Below are positions 53,206 through 62,355 of a DNA stretch of 64,000 nucleotides, piece by piece (the stretch's first letter is position 1; each line of letters starts with the position of its first letter). The stretch spans positions 889,398 through 953,397 of the forward strand of contig NZ_JAHWXP010000002.1 of the NCBI RefSeq assembly GCF_019857185.1, written 5' to 3'. A program made the position numbers and the translations under genes. The DNA is from Alteriqipengyuania abyssalis. Its GTDB lineage: Bacteria; Pseudomonadota; Alphaproteobacteria; Sphingomonadales; Sphingomonadaceae. The notes under the pieces were generated by a model. That model made no database searches. It saw only the letters and a program-made list of their open reading frames with translations, and had not been told where the DNA came from.

Positions 53206-54471
53206 GTGGCTTCGACAAAACTCCGGACACAGGCGGAGGACAGCCCGCTCGCGGAGCGCTTTCACGCGACGCGCGCGCTGACCGAGGCGCTGTGCGAACC
53301 GCTGAGCGAGAGCGACGCGACCATCCAGTCGATGGAAGACGCCTCGCCCGCCAAGTGGCATCTCGCGCACACGACGTGGTTCTGGGAAACCTTCCTCCTG
53401 CGCGACCACCTGCCGGACTACAGCCTGCACGACGAACGCTGGCCGTTCCTGTTCAACTCCTATTACGAAGCGGAGGGCGAGCGGATCGGGCGTTTTTCAC
53501 GCGGCATGCTGTCGCGTCCGAGTGTCGACGAAGTGCTCGACTGGCGGGCCGCCGTCACGCAGGCGATGGGCCAGCTTCTCGACCATGCCGAGCTCGCCCC
53601 GCTGATCGAGCTGGGCGTCGCGCACGAACAGCAGCACCAGGAATTGCTGCTGACCGACATCAAGCACGCGCTGTTCCAGAACCCGCTGGGCCCCGCGATG
53701 TTCGACGGGCAGCTGCCTGCGGCCGAAGCGCGCGAGCGCGGCTGGACCGAGCATCCCGGCGGGATCGGCGCGATCGGCCACACGGGCGAGGGGTTCGCCT
53801 TCGACTGCGAGGGCCCGCGCCACAGGGTGCTGCTGGAGCCTTTCGCGCTGGCGGACACGCTCGTCACCAATGCCGAATGGGACGCCTTCATCGCCGATGG
53901 CGGCTATGAAAACGCCGCGCTGTGGCTCAGCGACGGGTGGGCCTGGGTGCAGGAGAACCGCATCGCCGCACCGCTCTACTGGCGCGATGGTGATAACGGG
54001 GCGGAGCACTTCACGCTCGCCGGGTGGCAGCCGCGCGACCCGCATGCGCCGGTCACGCACATCTCCTATTACGAGGCCGATGCCTTCGCTTCGTGGGCGG
54101 GGCACCGCCTGCCGACCGAGTTCGAATGGGAAGCGGTCGCGCGCGGCCAGCATGCAGAGCAAGCGCCCGCGCACGACCCTGCGGCGGGCAACCAGCTCGA
54201 CACCGCAGGCCCGGTGCACCCGGTCGGCTCGCCGGGACTGTTCGGCGATTGCTGGCAGTTCACCCGCAGCGCCTATCTGCCATACCCGCGCTTTCAGCCC
54301 GCAGAGGGGGCAGTGGGCGAATATAACGGCAAGTTCATGAGCGGGCAGTTCGTGCTCAAGGGCGCGAGCTGCGCGACCGCTCGCGGCCATTCTCGCGCCT
54401 CCTACCGCAATTTCTTCTATCCGCACCAGCGCTGGCAGTTCACCGGCCTCCGGCTCGCGAAGGACATCTGA
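53206..54471 (+). CDS. egtB: Ergothioneine biosynthesis sulfoxide synthase EgtB
   Basis: EgtB oxidatively couples a thiol donor to trimethylhistidine with iron. The 421-residue product has a DinB-like domain with His52 (KWHLAHTTW) and His140/His144 (AHEQQHQE), matching the three-histidine iron site, and a C-terminal formylglycine-enzyme-like fold (FSDGWAW-type, HRLPTEFEWE, LKGASCATARGHSR). The GTG start is chosen for GGGAGAG upstream. Overlaps egtD by one base. Confidence 0.93.
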   Translation: MASTKLRTQAEDSPLAERFHATRALTEALCEPLSESDATIQSMEDASPAKWHLAHTTWFWETFLLRDHLPDYSLHDERWPFLFNSYYEAEGERIGRFSRGMLSRPSVDEVLDWRAAVTQAMGQLLDHAELAPLIELGVAHEQQHQELLLTDIKHALFQNPLGPAMFDGQLPAAEARERGWTEHPGGIGAIGHTGEGFAFDCEGPRHRVLLEPFALADTLVTNAEWDAFIADGGYENAALWLSDGWAWVQENRIAAPLYWRDGDNGAEHFTLAGWQPRDPHAPVTHISYYEADAFASWAGHRLPTEFEWEAVARGQHAEQAPAHDPAAGNQLDTAGPVHPVGSPGLFGDCWQFTRSAYLPYPRFQPAEGAVGEYNGKFMSGQFVLKGASCATARGHSRASYRNFFYPHQRWQFTGLRLAKDI

Positions 54472-55457
54472 TGACCGATCAAACCGGCCTCAAGCTCGTC
54501 GATCTCGACGAGGCGGGGGTAGACCGTGCCTTCCGCGCAGACGTGCTCTCCGGCATGCGCGAGGAGCAGAAAGCGATCCCCGCACGCTGGCTCTACGACG
54601 ATGCGGGGTCGCAGCTTTACGAAGACATCACCCAAGTGCCGGAATATTACCCGGCCCGTGCCGAGACGCAGATCTTGCAGGAGCGCGGGGCGGACTTCGC
54701 CGAGGCGATCGGGCCGGGGCGCGCCGTGGTCGAATTCGGCAGCGGGTCTTCGGTGAAGACGCCTGCGCTGCTCAGCGCGATCGACCCTGCGGCCTATGTG
54801 CCGCTGGATATTGCCGGCGATTTCCTGCGTGCCGCCGCCGCCGATCTGTCGGCCAAGTTCCCCGGCCTGCCGGTCTTCCCGGTGGAGGCCGATTTCATGC
54901 GCCGGGTCGAACTGCCCGAGGAAGTGGCGGAGATGCCCAAGCTCGGCTTCTTCCCCGGAGGCACCATCGGCAACATGGTTGCGCGCACCGCGACCGATCT
55001 GCTGCGCACCATGCGCGAAACGCTGGGAGAAGGCTCAATGCTGCTGGTCGGGATGGACCTGATCAAGGACACGCGCGTGCTCGAAGCCGCTTACGACGAC
55101 GCGGGGCGGGTGACGGCGGAGTTTAACCTCAACCTCGCGCGGCGGATCAACCGCGAGCTGGACGGGACCATTCCGGTCGACAAGCTGGAACATGCTGCAC
55201 GCTGGAACGACCAGTTCGCGCGGATCGAGATGCATCTGGTGGCGCAGGACGACATCGCCTTCGAGATCGCGGGCGAGGAGTTTGCGATGAAGGCGGGCGA
55301 GACGATCCACACCGAGAACAGCCACAAGTTCGACCGCCGCAGCGCGGACAAACAGCTGCTGGCGGGCGAGTGGACCCCGGTGGGCCGCTGGCTCGACCGC
55401 GAGGAGCGCTTCAGCGTGGTCCTCGCCGAAGCCAGCATCCCGCGCAGCGCGCCCTGA
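54471..55457 (+). CDS. egtD: L-histidine N-alpha-methyltransferase EgtD
   Basis: EgtD trimethylates histidine using SAM, the first step to ergothioneine. The 328-residue product shows the text ARWLYDDAGSQLYEDIT, VEFGSGSSVKTP (SAM site) and IHTENSHKF near the C terminus. Its ATG shares the last base of the egtB stop. No egtA/egtC/egtE is nearby, consistent with the EgtB-EgtD short pathway in which the thiol donor may be free cysteine (inferred). Confidence 0.95.
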   Translation: MTDQTGLKLVDLDEAGVDRAFRADVLSGMREEQKAIPARWLYDDAGSQLYEDITQVPEYYPARAETQILQERGADFAEAIGPGRAVVEFGSGSSVKTPALLSAIDPAAYVPLDIAGDFLRAAAADLSAKFPGLPVFPVEADFMRRVELPEEVAEMPKLGFFPGGTIGNMVARTATDLLRTMRETLGEGSMLLVGMDLIKDTRVLEAAYDDAGRVTAEFNLNLARRINRELDGTIPVDKLEHAARWNDQFARIEMHLVAQDDIAFEIAGEEFAMKAGETIHTENSHKFDRRSADKQLLAGEWTPVGRWLDREERFSVVLAEASIPRSAP

Positions 55458-55541
55458 GCGCTAGTCCTCGCCAGCGGGGGAAAGCAATCGGCAATCGCCA
55501 TCCTGTTCATGGATTAGCACGCGAGTGTGGCCTATATTGCG

Positions 55542-56234
55542 ATGATGGACTTCGCCCCTGTGTTCGACCGGCTGGCCGCCAGTATCGGCAGCATTCCGCA
55601 AAGCGGCCTGCTGATCATCGCGGTTGCCGCGATGCTGATCGGCTGGCTGGGCGCTGCGCTCGCCCGGCGCGATCTCCTGATCGGGCGGATCGTCAGCACC
55701 GGCAGTACGCTGGTGCTGTGCGGAGTGCTGGTGCTGATCGTGCTCCAGCTCGCCCGGCTCGACCCGCGGTTCGACGTCGCGATGTCGGAAGTCGGCCTGC
55801 CCGAACAGAGCGTGGTCGGCGGGGAAACCCGCGTGGAGCTGTCGCCCGACGGGCATTACTGGCTCAATGCAGAGGTCAACGGCGTGCCCGCGCGTTTCCT
55901 GGTGGATACCGGCGCAACGCTGACCGCGATTTCGGAGCCGACCGCACGCGCGGCGGGGTTGGAGGAGCGGCGCGATCGGCTGCCGGTGATGATGACCACC
56001 GCCAATGGCACGATCTCGGTCGGTACGACCACGATCGAGGAATTGCGCTTCGGCAATGTCGCCGCCTTCGGGCTCGACGCGGTGCTCGCGCCCAATATCG
56101 GCGAGACCAACGTGATCGGGATGAACCTGCTCAGCCGGCTGGCACAGTGGCGGGTGGAGCAGGGCGTGCTGATCCTTGTGCCGAATGTCCCTCAGGAACA
56201 GCAAGTCGGCACCACGCAGGCAGATCGGACATAA
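55542..56234 (+). CDS. TIGR02281-type retropepsin-like aspartic protease
   Basis: The 230-residue product has two membrane helices (LLIIAVAAMLIGWLG; LVLCGVLVLIVLQL) and a retropepsin-like domain with the catalytic VDTGATLTAI. Single-Asp proteases of this type act as dimers in the envelope. The start is uncertain: GTG at 55527 and ATG at 55542 or 55545 are all possible and none has a strong ribosome site. Confidence 0.88.
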   Translation: MMDFAPVFDRLAASIGSIPQSGLLIIAVAAMLIGWLGAALARRDLLIGRIVSTGSTLVLCGVLVLIVLQLARLDPRFDVAMSEVGLPEQSVVGGETRVELSPDGHYWLNAEVNGVPARFLVDTGATLTAISEPTARAAGLEERRDRLPVMMTTANGTISVGTTTIEELRFGNVAAFGLDAVLAPNIGETNVIGMNLLSRLAQWRVEQGVLILVPNVPQEQQVGTTQADRT

Positions 56235-56235
56235 T

Positions 56236-56271
56236 CCTCCGCCGGAGCGCATTGCTGCACCCCGGCGGAGG
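56236..56271. terminator. Bidirectional hairpin between convergent genes
   Basis: CCTCCGCCGG (56236-56245) and CCGGCGGAGG (56262-56271) are perfect ten-base arms, located between the protease stop and the azoR stop. Too few T follow for a textbook terminator. Confidence 0.6.
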
Positions 56272-56292
56272 TTGGCGTTGAGGCACTTGCCG

Positions 56293-56886
56293 TCAGGCGG
56301 CGAGCGTCTCGATGGTCTGTGCGGCGGCTTCGATCTTCTGCTCGCCATCGATCCCCATGATGCCGTCGGCGGCGATGATCTCGACATCGCGAATGCCGAG
56401 GAAGCCGAGGAAGTGGCGCAGCCAGGGCGTGAGGAAGTCGATCTCGCTGCCGATCGGCGTGCCGCCGCTGGCGATCACGACATAGGCCTTCTTGCCGGTC
56501 AGCAGGCCTTCCGGGCCGCTTTCGGTATAGCGGAACGTGGTCCCGGCGCGTGCGACCAGATCGGCCCACGCCTTGAGCGTGGAGGGCATGGTGAAGTTGT
56601 ACACCGGCAGGCTGAGCACCAGCGTATCGGCGGCCTGCAGCTCCGCGATCAGCGCGTCGGCAACGTCTGCCAGCGCCTGCTGCTTCTCGTCACGCTCGGC
56701 AGGCGGGGTCAGGTTGGCGGCGAAGCGGTCCGCGTCGATCAGCGGCAGGTCGTTGGCGGCCAGATCGCGGGTGACGATGGTGGCGTCGGTGCCCTGGGCG
56801 ATCTTCTCGACCAGCTTGCTGCCGAGCTTGCGCGAGACGGATTCTCCGCTGCGGATGCTGGCGGTGACATGCAGGATATTGGTCAT
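56293..56886 (-). CDS. azoR: FMN-dependent NADH:quinone/azo oxidoreductase
   Basis: A 197-residue flavodoxin-fold enzyme of the AzoR family: SIRSGESVSRKLGSKLVE near the N terminus, LVLSLPVYNFTMPSTLKAW and VIASGGTP. It reduces quinones and azo bonds by two electrons. It ends at a hairpin and follows the pirin gene by 27 bases. AAAGGAAC precedes the ATG. Confidence 0.92.
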   Translation of the reverse strand: MTNILHVTASIRSGESVSRKLGSKLVEKIAQGTDATIVTRDLAANDLPLIDADRFAANLTPPAERDEKQQALADVADALIAELQAADTLVLSLPVYNFTMPSTLKAWADLVARAGTTFRYTESGPEGLLTGKKAYVVIASGGTPIGSEIDFLTPWLRHFLGFLGIRDVEIIAADGIMGIDGEQKIEAAAQTIETLAA

Positions 56887-56913
56887 GGGGTGTTCCTTTT
56901 CTTGTGAGAGGTT

Positions 56914-57612
56914 TCAGGCCGCGTCGACGAGGACGATTTCGCTGTCTTCCCTGGCGGTGATCCGCAGCACATCGAGATCGCTGATCGCCGCGCCGTCGCG
57001 TGCGTTGACGGTCTGCCCGTCGATCTCGACCGAGCCGGTCGCGGGCACGAGGTAGGCCTTGCGGTCGGCGCCGAGCGGGTATTCCACCGTTTCCCCCGCA
57101 GGGATCGTCGCGCCCACCACCCGGGCATCGGTACGGATCGGCAGGGCGTCGGCGTCTTCCTCGTAACCGCTGGCAAGCGTCACGAACTGGCCCGCGCGGT
57201 CGCCCTTGGGGAAGGGTTTGGCACCCCATTGCGGGGCATCGCCTTCGCTGGTCGGGATGATCCAGATCTGGAAGATCTGCGTCACCTCGTCCTCACGGTT
57301 GTATTCGGAATGGCGGATGCCGGTGCCCGCGCTCATCACCTGGACATCGCCCGCTTCGGTGCGGCCCTTGTTGCCCAGGCTGTCCTCGTGCGTGATCGCG
57401 CCTTTGCGGACATAGGTGATGATTTCCATGTCGCGGTGCGGGTGCGGCGGGAAGCCGGTGTGCGGCTGGATCGTGTCGTCGTTCCAGACCCTGAGATTGC
57501 CCCAGTGGACGCGCGCGGGATCGTGGTAGTTGGCGAAAGAAAAGTGATGCTTGGCATCGAGCCAGCCGTGGTTTTCGCCACCAAGACTATCGAAAGGACG
57601 CAGTTCGATCAT
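56914..57612 (-). CDS. Pirin family protein
   Basis: A 232-residue bicupin. The metal site is FPPHPHRDMEI plus AITHEDSLGN. Some pirins have quercetinase activity; others regulate enzymes. Co-transcribed with azoR and divergent from a LysR gene, a frequent trio for quinone/flavonoid stress. AAGGAGAA precedes the ATG. Confidence 0.92.
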   Translation of the reverse strand: MIELRPFDSLGGENHGWLDAKHHFSFANYHDPARVHWGNLRVWNDDTIQPHTGFPPHPHRDMEIITYVRKGAITHEDSLGNKGRTEAGDVQVMSAGTGIRHSEYNREDEVTQIFQIWIIPTSEGDAPQWGAKPFPKGDRAGQFVTLASGYEEDADALPIRTDARVVGATIPAGETVEYPLGADRKAYLVPATGSVEIDGQTVNARDGAAISDLDVLRITAREDSEIVLVDAA

Positions 57613-57738
57613 TGCGATTCTCCTTGCCTTTGGCGGACATCGGCAGGTGCCGGTTCCGCTCCGTTGGTTCCGATTTAGGCTTGCGTACCCCTGCTGCTAA
57701 GTGGGATAAGTTCGATCCAACTGTTCGAGAAAGTCGAA

Positions 57739-58647
57739 ATGTCCGAACCCGGCTCCCCCACGCTCGACCAGCTGCAGATCTTCCTCGCCGTGGTCGAGGA
57801 GGGCAGCTTTGCCGCCGCCGGACGGCGGCTGAACCGGGCGGTGTCGGTGATCAGCTATGGGGTGAGCAATCTCGAGGCGCAGCTTGGCCTCACGCTGTTC
57901 ACGCGCGAGGGTACGAAGAAACCCGTGCTGACCAAGGAAGGCGAGGCGATCCTCGCCGACGCGCGCGTGGTCGCCGCCGGGCTCGCCGGATTGCGCGCGC
58001 GGGCCAAGGGCCTGCTCGAAGGGCTGGAGGCGGAGGTCAGCCTGGCGGTCGACGTGATGCTGCCGGCCGAGCGGCTGGCGCAGGTCCTGCGCGCCTTCGC
58101 CTGCGAATTTCCCACCGTGCCGCTGCGCCTGCACGTCGAGGCGCTGGGCGCGGTCGCCGCGCTGGTGCTCGATGGCAAGGCAGGGCTGGGGATTGCCGGG
58201 CCGGTCGCCGCCGGGATCGAGGGGCTCGACCGGGTGGAGGCAGGCTCGGTCCTGCTGGTGCCGGTCGCCGCGCCCGACCATCCGCTGGCCCGCGCAACCA
58301 AGCTGAAGCCCGGCGCGGGGCGCGACCATATCCAGCTGGTGCTGACCGACCGCTCTCCCCTGACGCAGGGGCGCGACTTTGCGGTCCAGTCCCCACATAC
58401 ATGGCGGCTGGCGGACCTCGGCGCGAAACACGCGCTGCTGCGTGAAGGGATCGGCTGGGGCAACATGCCGCTGCCGATGATCGAGGGCGATCTGGTCGCG
58501 GGCACGCTGGTCAGGCTGGCCATGCCCGACGATACCGGAGGGCCTTTCCGCTTTTCCGCCATCCATCGCTCCGACGCGGCCCCGGGCCCGGCGACATCGT
58601 GGCTGCTGGAGCGGTTCGTGACGCTGGGTGTGGGGCAGGATCGCTGA
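57739..58647 (+). CDS. LysR family transcriptional regulator
   Basis: The 302-residue product has the LysR winged helix (LQIFLAVVEEGSFAAAGRRL then NRAVSVISYGVSNLEAQLGL) and an effector-binding domain. Its divergent position, 126 bases from the pirin start, makes pirin-azoR its likely target. Confidence 0.92.
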   Translation: MSEPGSPTLDQLQIFLAVVEEGSFAAAGRRLNRAVSVISYGVSNLEAQLGLTLFTREGTKKPVLTKEGEAILADARVVAAGLAGLRARAKGLLEGLEAEVSLAVDVMLPAERLAQVLRAFACEFPTVPLRLHVEALGAVAALVLDGKAGLGIAGPVAAGIEGLDRVEAGSVLLVPVAAPDHPLARATKLKPGAGRDHIQLVLTDRSPLTQGRDFAVQSPHTWRLADLGAKHALLREGIGWGNMPLPMIEGDLVAGTLVRLAMPDDTGGPFRFSAIHRSDAAPGPATSWLLERFVTLGVGQDR

Positions 58648-58735
58648 CTGCGCGGCACAAAACCTGTGCCTAGTCACGGTCTTACGCTGCGAGCCTTCAC
58701 CCGCATTGCCAAGTCGGTTATGGCGTTGCGCAGCA

Positions 58736-59452
58736 ATGAATGAACCTTTCCTCTCCCGCACCGCGAATTTCTGCGACGCCTGCACGGTCCGCAACCGCGC
58801 GATCTGCGGCGATCTCGACAATGAAGAGATCGTCGCGCTCAACGCGATCGGCCAGCGCCGCCATCTCAGCGCGGGCGAAAACCTGCTGTGGGAAGGCGAT
58901 GACGCGGTCGTCGTCGCCAATGTCGTGGAAGGGATGCTGAAACTCTCGACCAGCACCGCCGACGGCAAGGAGCAGATCCTCGGCCTCGCCTTTCCCGCCG
59001 ATTTCATCGGTCGCCCGTTCGGCCATTCGACGCCCTATTCGGTCGAGGCGCTGACCGATGTGCTGGTCTGCGTGTTCCGCCGCGCCGATTTCGACAAGTT
59101 CGCGCGCGAACATCCCAGGCTCGAGCACAAGCTGCTGGAGCGCACGCTGTCGGAACTCGACCGGACGCGCAAATGGATGCTGCTGCTCGGCCGGATGACG
59201 GCGGAACAGCGCGTGGCAACCTTCCTGCTCGATCTGTCCGTCCGTTTTCCGGTCGAGGAAGAGGTCGGCACCCAGCCGGGTGCCTTCGCCCTGCGGCTGA
59301 GCCGCGGGCAGATCGCGGACGTGCTGGGGCTGACGATCGAAACCGTCAGCCGCGAATTCACCAAGCTGAAGAAGGCCGGTGTCGTCTCGCTGCCCAACCG
59401 CCGCGAAGTCGCGATCGAAGACCGCGAAGCGCTGGAAGATCTGGCCAGCTAG
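58736..59452 (+). CDS. FNR-type oxygen-sensing Crp family regulator
   Basis: The 238-residue product has N-terminal Cys13, Cys16 and Cys24 plus Cys112, the arrangement needed for the oxygen-labile 4Fe-4S cluster. The C-terminal HTH has ETVSR in IADVLGLTIETVSREF, which recognises TTGAT half-sites in FNR relatives. It should activate low-oxygen genes. An FNR-like box lies between ompW and hemN 1.9 kb away, and cbb3-assembly genes follow, so the local cluster looks like its regulon. Confidence 0.93.
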   Translation: MNEPFLSRTANFCDACTVRNRAICGDLDNEEIVALNAIGQRRHLSAGENLLWEGDDAVVVANVVEGMLKLSTSTADGKEQILGLAFPADFIGRPFGHSTPYSVEALTDVLVCVFRRADFDKFAREHPRLEHKLLERTLSELDRTRKWMLLLGRMTAEQRVATFLLDLSVRFPVEEEVGTQPGAFALRLSRGQIADVLGLTIETVSREFTKLKKAGVVSLPNRREVAIEDREALEDLAS

Positions 59453-59461
59453 CCGCGCCGG

Positions 59462-59833
59462 CTATTCGCCGCCGCCCGCCTCGTCCACGAACTGGTCGTA
59501 GGCCTCCAGCGCCTGCGCGGCGTACATCGCGCTGGGCCCGGCACCCATGTAGATCGCCAGCCCGAGGGTTTCGGCAATCTCTTCCCGCGTGGCGCCATGC
59601 TTGCGCGCGCCATCCACGTGGTAGGCGATGCACGGGTCGCAGCGCACCGCGACCGAGATCGCGACCGCCAGCAGTTCCTTGGTCTTCGCGTCGAGGGCAC
59701 CGGCGCCATGCGCCGCTGCCCCCATGTCGCGAAAGCCCTTCATCACCTCCGGCGCGCCGCGATGCAGCTGCTTGATCGCCGGGATGAGGTTGGCGGCCAG
59801 GGCGGGCCAGTCCTTGAAGTCGGTATGAGTCAT
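59462..59833 (-). CDS. Carboxymuconolactone decarboxylase/AhpD-like protein
   Basis: A 123-residue helical protein with the redox motif VRCDPCIAYHVDGA (CxxC plus His), typical of AhpD-like peroxidases/disulfide proteins. Substrate unknown. AGGGAGGA precedes the ATG. It converges with the FNR-type gene. Confidence 0.88.
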   Translation of the reverse strand: MTHTDFKDWPALAANLIPAIKQLHRGAPEVMKGFRDMGAAAHGAGALDAKTKELLAVAISVAVRCDPCIAYHVDGARKHGATREEIAETLGLAIYMGAGPSAMYAAQALEAYDQFVDEAGGGE

Positions 59834-59858
59834 CGGGCCGGTCCTCCCTGCCGATCGG

Positions 59859-60527
59859 TCAGAAGCGGTAGCTGACGCCTGCGCTCAGCACCCAGGGGTC
59901 GAGATCGTGCTCGGTCTGGATGGCCAGCGTGTCGCCCGCGTACCAGCTGGCGGTGGTATCGACGAAGTACTTCTTCGCATCCAGCGTCAGGCCGAACCCG
60001 CTATCGCCCAGCGGCACGTCCATCCCGGCCTGCAGCACGAAGCCGAATTCGTTCGACAGGTCGGTTTCGGTCACGCCCAGCGGGAGCGTGGCTTCGCCCG
60101 GATCGACATCGACCCACAGGAAGTAGGTCACGCCCGCGCCGACATAGGGTTTCACCGGGCCGAGGTCGAAATGACCCTTGGCGGTTACCGTGGCGGGGAT
60201 CAGTTTCGCATCGGCGACCAGCTCGGCGCCCGGCAGGCCCGAAACCGCGTCGACATCGTGCTGCGTCATGCAGCAGATCGTCTCGATCGAGAAATTGTTC
60301 GACACGAAATATTCGACCGCCAGCGTGGGCACGAAATTGTCGTTGGCTTCGGTCTGGGTGTCGCCCGGCAGGCCGACCGTGTCGACATTGACGGCGCTGA
60401 TCGCCCCATCCGGCATCACGACGGTGCCCAGCAGCTTCACCTGGATGTTGCCCTGTTCATCCTGAGCCGCGGCAGGCGTGGCCAGCATGGCGGTTCCAAC
60501 AAGCATTGCGGCAAACAGACGCTTCAT
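59859..60527 (-). CDS. ompW: OmpW family outer membrane protein
   Basis: The 222-residue product has a signal peptide (LFAAMLVGTAMLATPAAAQ) and the OmpW barrel text: NFVPTLAVEYFVSNNFSIE, KPYVGAGVTYFLW and a C-terminal SYRF ending in Phe. It forms a small eight-stranded barrel. OmpW genes are often under FNR-type control, and a candidate box lies 84 bases upstream. Confidence 0.9.
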   Translation of the reverse strand: MKRLFAAMLVGTAMLATPAAAQDEQGNIQVKLLGTVVMPDGAISAVNVDTVGLPGDTQTEANDNFVPTLAVEYFVSNNFSIETICCMTQHDVDAVSGLPGAELVADAKLIPATVTAKGHFDLGPVKPYVGAGVTYFLWVDVDPGEATLPLGVTETDLSNEFGFVLQAGMDVPLGDSGFGLTLDAKKYFVDTTASWYAGDTLAIQTEHDLDPWVLSAGVSYRF

Positions 60528-60610
60528 CTCTTCGATCCTTCTCGCATTCCATGTCAGCCGCCCCGTCCGGGCGGCGAGGGGAGAGATGGGCCCGTCGGCG
60601 GGGCGCTGCA

Positions 60611-60624
60611 TTGACACAGATCAA
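60611..60624. promoter_or_regulatory. FNR-type binding site
   Basis: TTGAC-ACAG-ATCAA matches the TTGAT-N4-ATCAA consensus at nine of ten positions. It lies between divergent ompW (start 60527) and hemN (start 60704), both typical low-oxygen genes, close to an FNR-type regulator gene. Confidence 0.85.
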
Positions 60625-60703
60625 GAATGGCAATTCGCCGGAATTCTGCGCAAAATTGATCCAGCGCAAAGACGCGTCGCGGCGCATGACTAGGCTGCGG
60701 GGC

Positions 60704-62017
60704 ATGTGGCCTTATCATCCCGAACTGCTGGAAACGCCCGTGCCGCGTTACACCAGCTTTCCGACCGCGGCGGACTTCGATGTCCTGCCGGCCTGCCATT
60801 ATCGCACCGCGCTGGAGCGGACGCAGGGCGATGTCTCGCTCTACCTCCACATCCCGTTCTGCGAGCAGATATGCTTCTACTGCGGCTGCAACACGGGCAA
60901 GGCGAACAAGCGTAAGCGGCTCGAAAGCTACCTGCGCGCGCTCCATCGCGAGATCGAGACGGTCGCCGCGCTGCTGCCCCGGGGCACCCGCGTGCGCCGG
61001 ATCGCCTTTGGCGGGGGCAGCCCCAACGCGATCGCGCCGGTCGAATTCCTCCGCCTGATCGATGCACTGACGATCCAGTTCAATATCGACGAGCCGGTCT
61101 TCTCGATCGAGCTCGACCCGCGCACGATGAGCCGCGAATGGGCGCAGGTGCTCGCCGCCGTGGGGGTGGAGCGGGCCAGCCTCGGCGTGCAGACCTTTGC
61201 CCAGCATTGCCAGCAGGCGATCGGCCGGGTCCAGCCCGAAGAGCTGATCGTGCAGACGGTCGACTGGCTGCGCGAGGCGGGCGTCAGCTCGATCAACTTC
61301 GATCTGATGTACGGCCTTCCGGGCCAGACGCTCGATGATCTGGAGGATTCGATGCACCGCACCCGCGTGCTGGGTGCGGATCGGGTTGCGCTGTTCGGAT
61401 ATGCGCATGTGCCGCATATCGTCGCGCGCCAGCGCGTGATCGACGCGACCAACCTGCCCGACCGCCATCAGCGCTTCGCAATGGCCTCGGCTGGCTTCGG
61501 CTATTTCCTGACCCATGGCTATGTGCCCGTGGGCTTCGATCACTTTGCCAAGGCAGGCAGCGATCCGCTCGCGGCGGCGGCCACAAGCGGCCGGGTGCGG
61601 CGCAATTTCCAGGGCTTCACCGATGACCCCAGCGACGTGCTGATCGGGCTGGGCGCTTCGGCGATCAGCAGCTTCCCCGGCCTGCTCGCGCAGAACGAGA
61701 AGAATTCGGGCCGTTACCGGATGAAGGCGGGCGATGGTCAGCTAACCGTGAACCGCGGCATCCACCGCTCTGCCGACGACCGCTATCGCGGGGCGATTAT
61801 CGAGCGGTTGCTGTGCGACGGGCGCAGTCGGGTGGGTGCGCGCCTGCTGGCCGAAGTCGCCCCGCGACTGGAGCCCTTCATCGATCGCGGACTGGCGCAT
61901 ATCGACCGCGAGTGGCTCTCGATCGAGCCCGATGGCCTGCCCTATGCGCGCACCATCGCTTCGCTGTTCGATGCCTATCGCGCGGTCTCGCCCCGGCAGT
62001 TCAGCTCGGCTGTGTGA
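60704..62017 (+). CDS. hemN: Oxygen-independent coproporphyrinogen III dehydrogenase
   Basis: HemN makes protoporphyrinogen without oxygen, using a radical-SAM cluster. The 437-residue product has IPFCEQICFYCGCN (CxxxCxxC plus Cys), FGGGSPN and a C-terminal HemN domain (YRGAIIERLLC). The ATG before WPYHPELLE is chosen; an ATG at 60686 is possible. Control by the FNR box upstream is likely. Confidence 0.95.
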   Translation: MWPYHPELLETPVPRYTSFPTAADFDVLPACHYRTALERTQGDVSLYLHIPFCEQICFYCGCNTGKANKRKRLESYLRALHREIETVAALLPRGTRVRRIAFGGGSPNAIAPVEFLRLIDALTIQFNIDEPVFSIELDPRTMSREWAQVLAAVGVERASLGVQTFAQHCQQAIGRVQPEELIVQTVDWLREAGVSSINFDLMYGLPGQTLDDLEDSMHRTRVLGADRVALFGYAHVPHIVARQRVIDATNLPDRHQRFAMASAGFGYFLTHGYVPVGFDHFAKAGSDPLAAAATSGRVRRNFQGFTDDPSDVLIGLGASAISSFPGLLAQNEKNSGRYRMKAGDGQLTVNRGIHRSADDRYRGAIIERLLCDGRSRVGARLLAEVAPRLEPFIDRGLAHIDREWLSIEPDGLPYARTIASLFDAYRAVSPRQFSSAV

Positions 62018-62022
62018 AGTTC

Positions 62023-62052
62023 GGCGGACCGGCCCCCTCCGGCCGGTCCGCC
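62023..62052. terminator. Perfect 12-base hairpin after hemN
   Basis: GGCGGACCGGCC (62023-62034) and GGCCGGTCCGCC (62041-62052) pair perfectly over a six-base loop. No T run follows. It lies between convergent hemN and the small Cys-rich protein gene. Confidence 0.7.
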
Positions 62053-62118
62053 CGGCGCGCCCTCGCGTGCCCCGGGGAGGGAGCGGCGCAGCGCCGCGCC
62101 GATAGCGATCGGCTGCAG

Positions 62119-62355
62119 TCAGTCCAGCTCGAGGTCTAGGGTGTCGCCCTTGTCCGAGCGTTTGCGGCAATTGCCCGCATGGCACGCCTTGAAACACGGC
62201 TGTTCGGGCACCCGATCGGGCTCATCTCCATCGACCGGAATCCGGATCACGCCGCCGCTGCACAGCTGCGCGGTGATCGAATCGCCGCCGCCGGGCAGAG
62301 GGCCGAGGATCATCGGAGCGAGGCCGATCAGCAGCAGCCACTCAGGCCTGATCAT
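62119..62355 (-). CDS. Small membrane-anchored Cys-containing protein
   Basis: The 78-residue product has an N-terminal hydrophobic segment (WLLLIGLAPMILGPLPGGG) and a C-terminal tail with PCFKACHAGNC, an arrangement of three Cys and one His. The ATG overlaps the 3' end of ccoS by 14 bases, so it belongs to the cbb3-assembly operon. I do not recognise the family; metal or haem handling is only a guess. Confidence 0.7.
   Translation of the reverse strand: MIRPEWLLLIGLAPMILGPLPGGGDSITAQLCSGGVIRIPVDGDEPDRVPEQPCFKACHAGNCRKRSDKGDTLDLELD

Noticed and set aside
60656..60669. Second possible FNR box (TTGAT-CCAG-CGCAA) before hemN
   Set aside because: The right half-site departs from ATCAA at two positions; the box at 60611 is much better.
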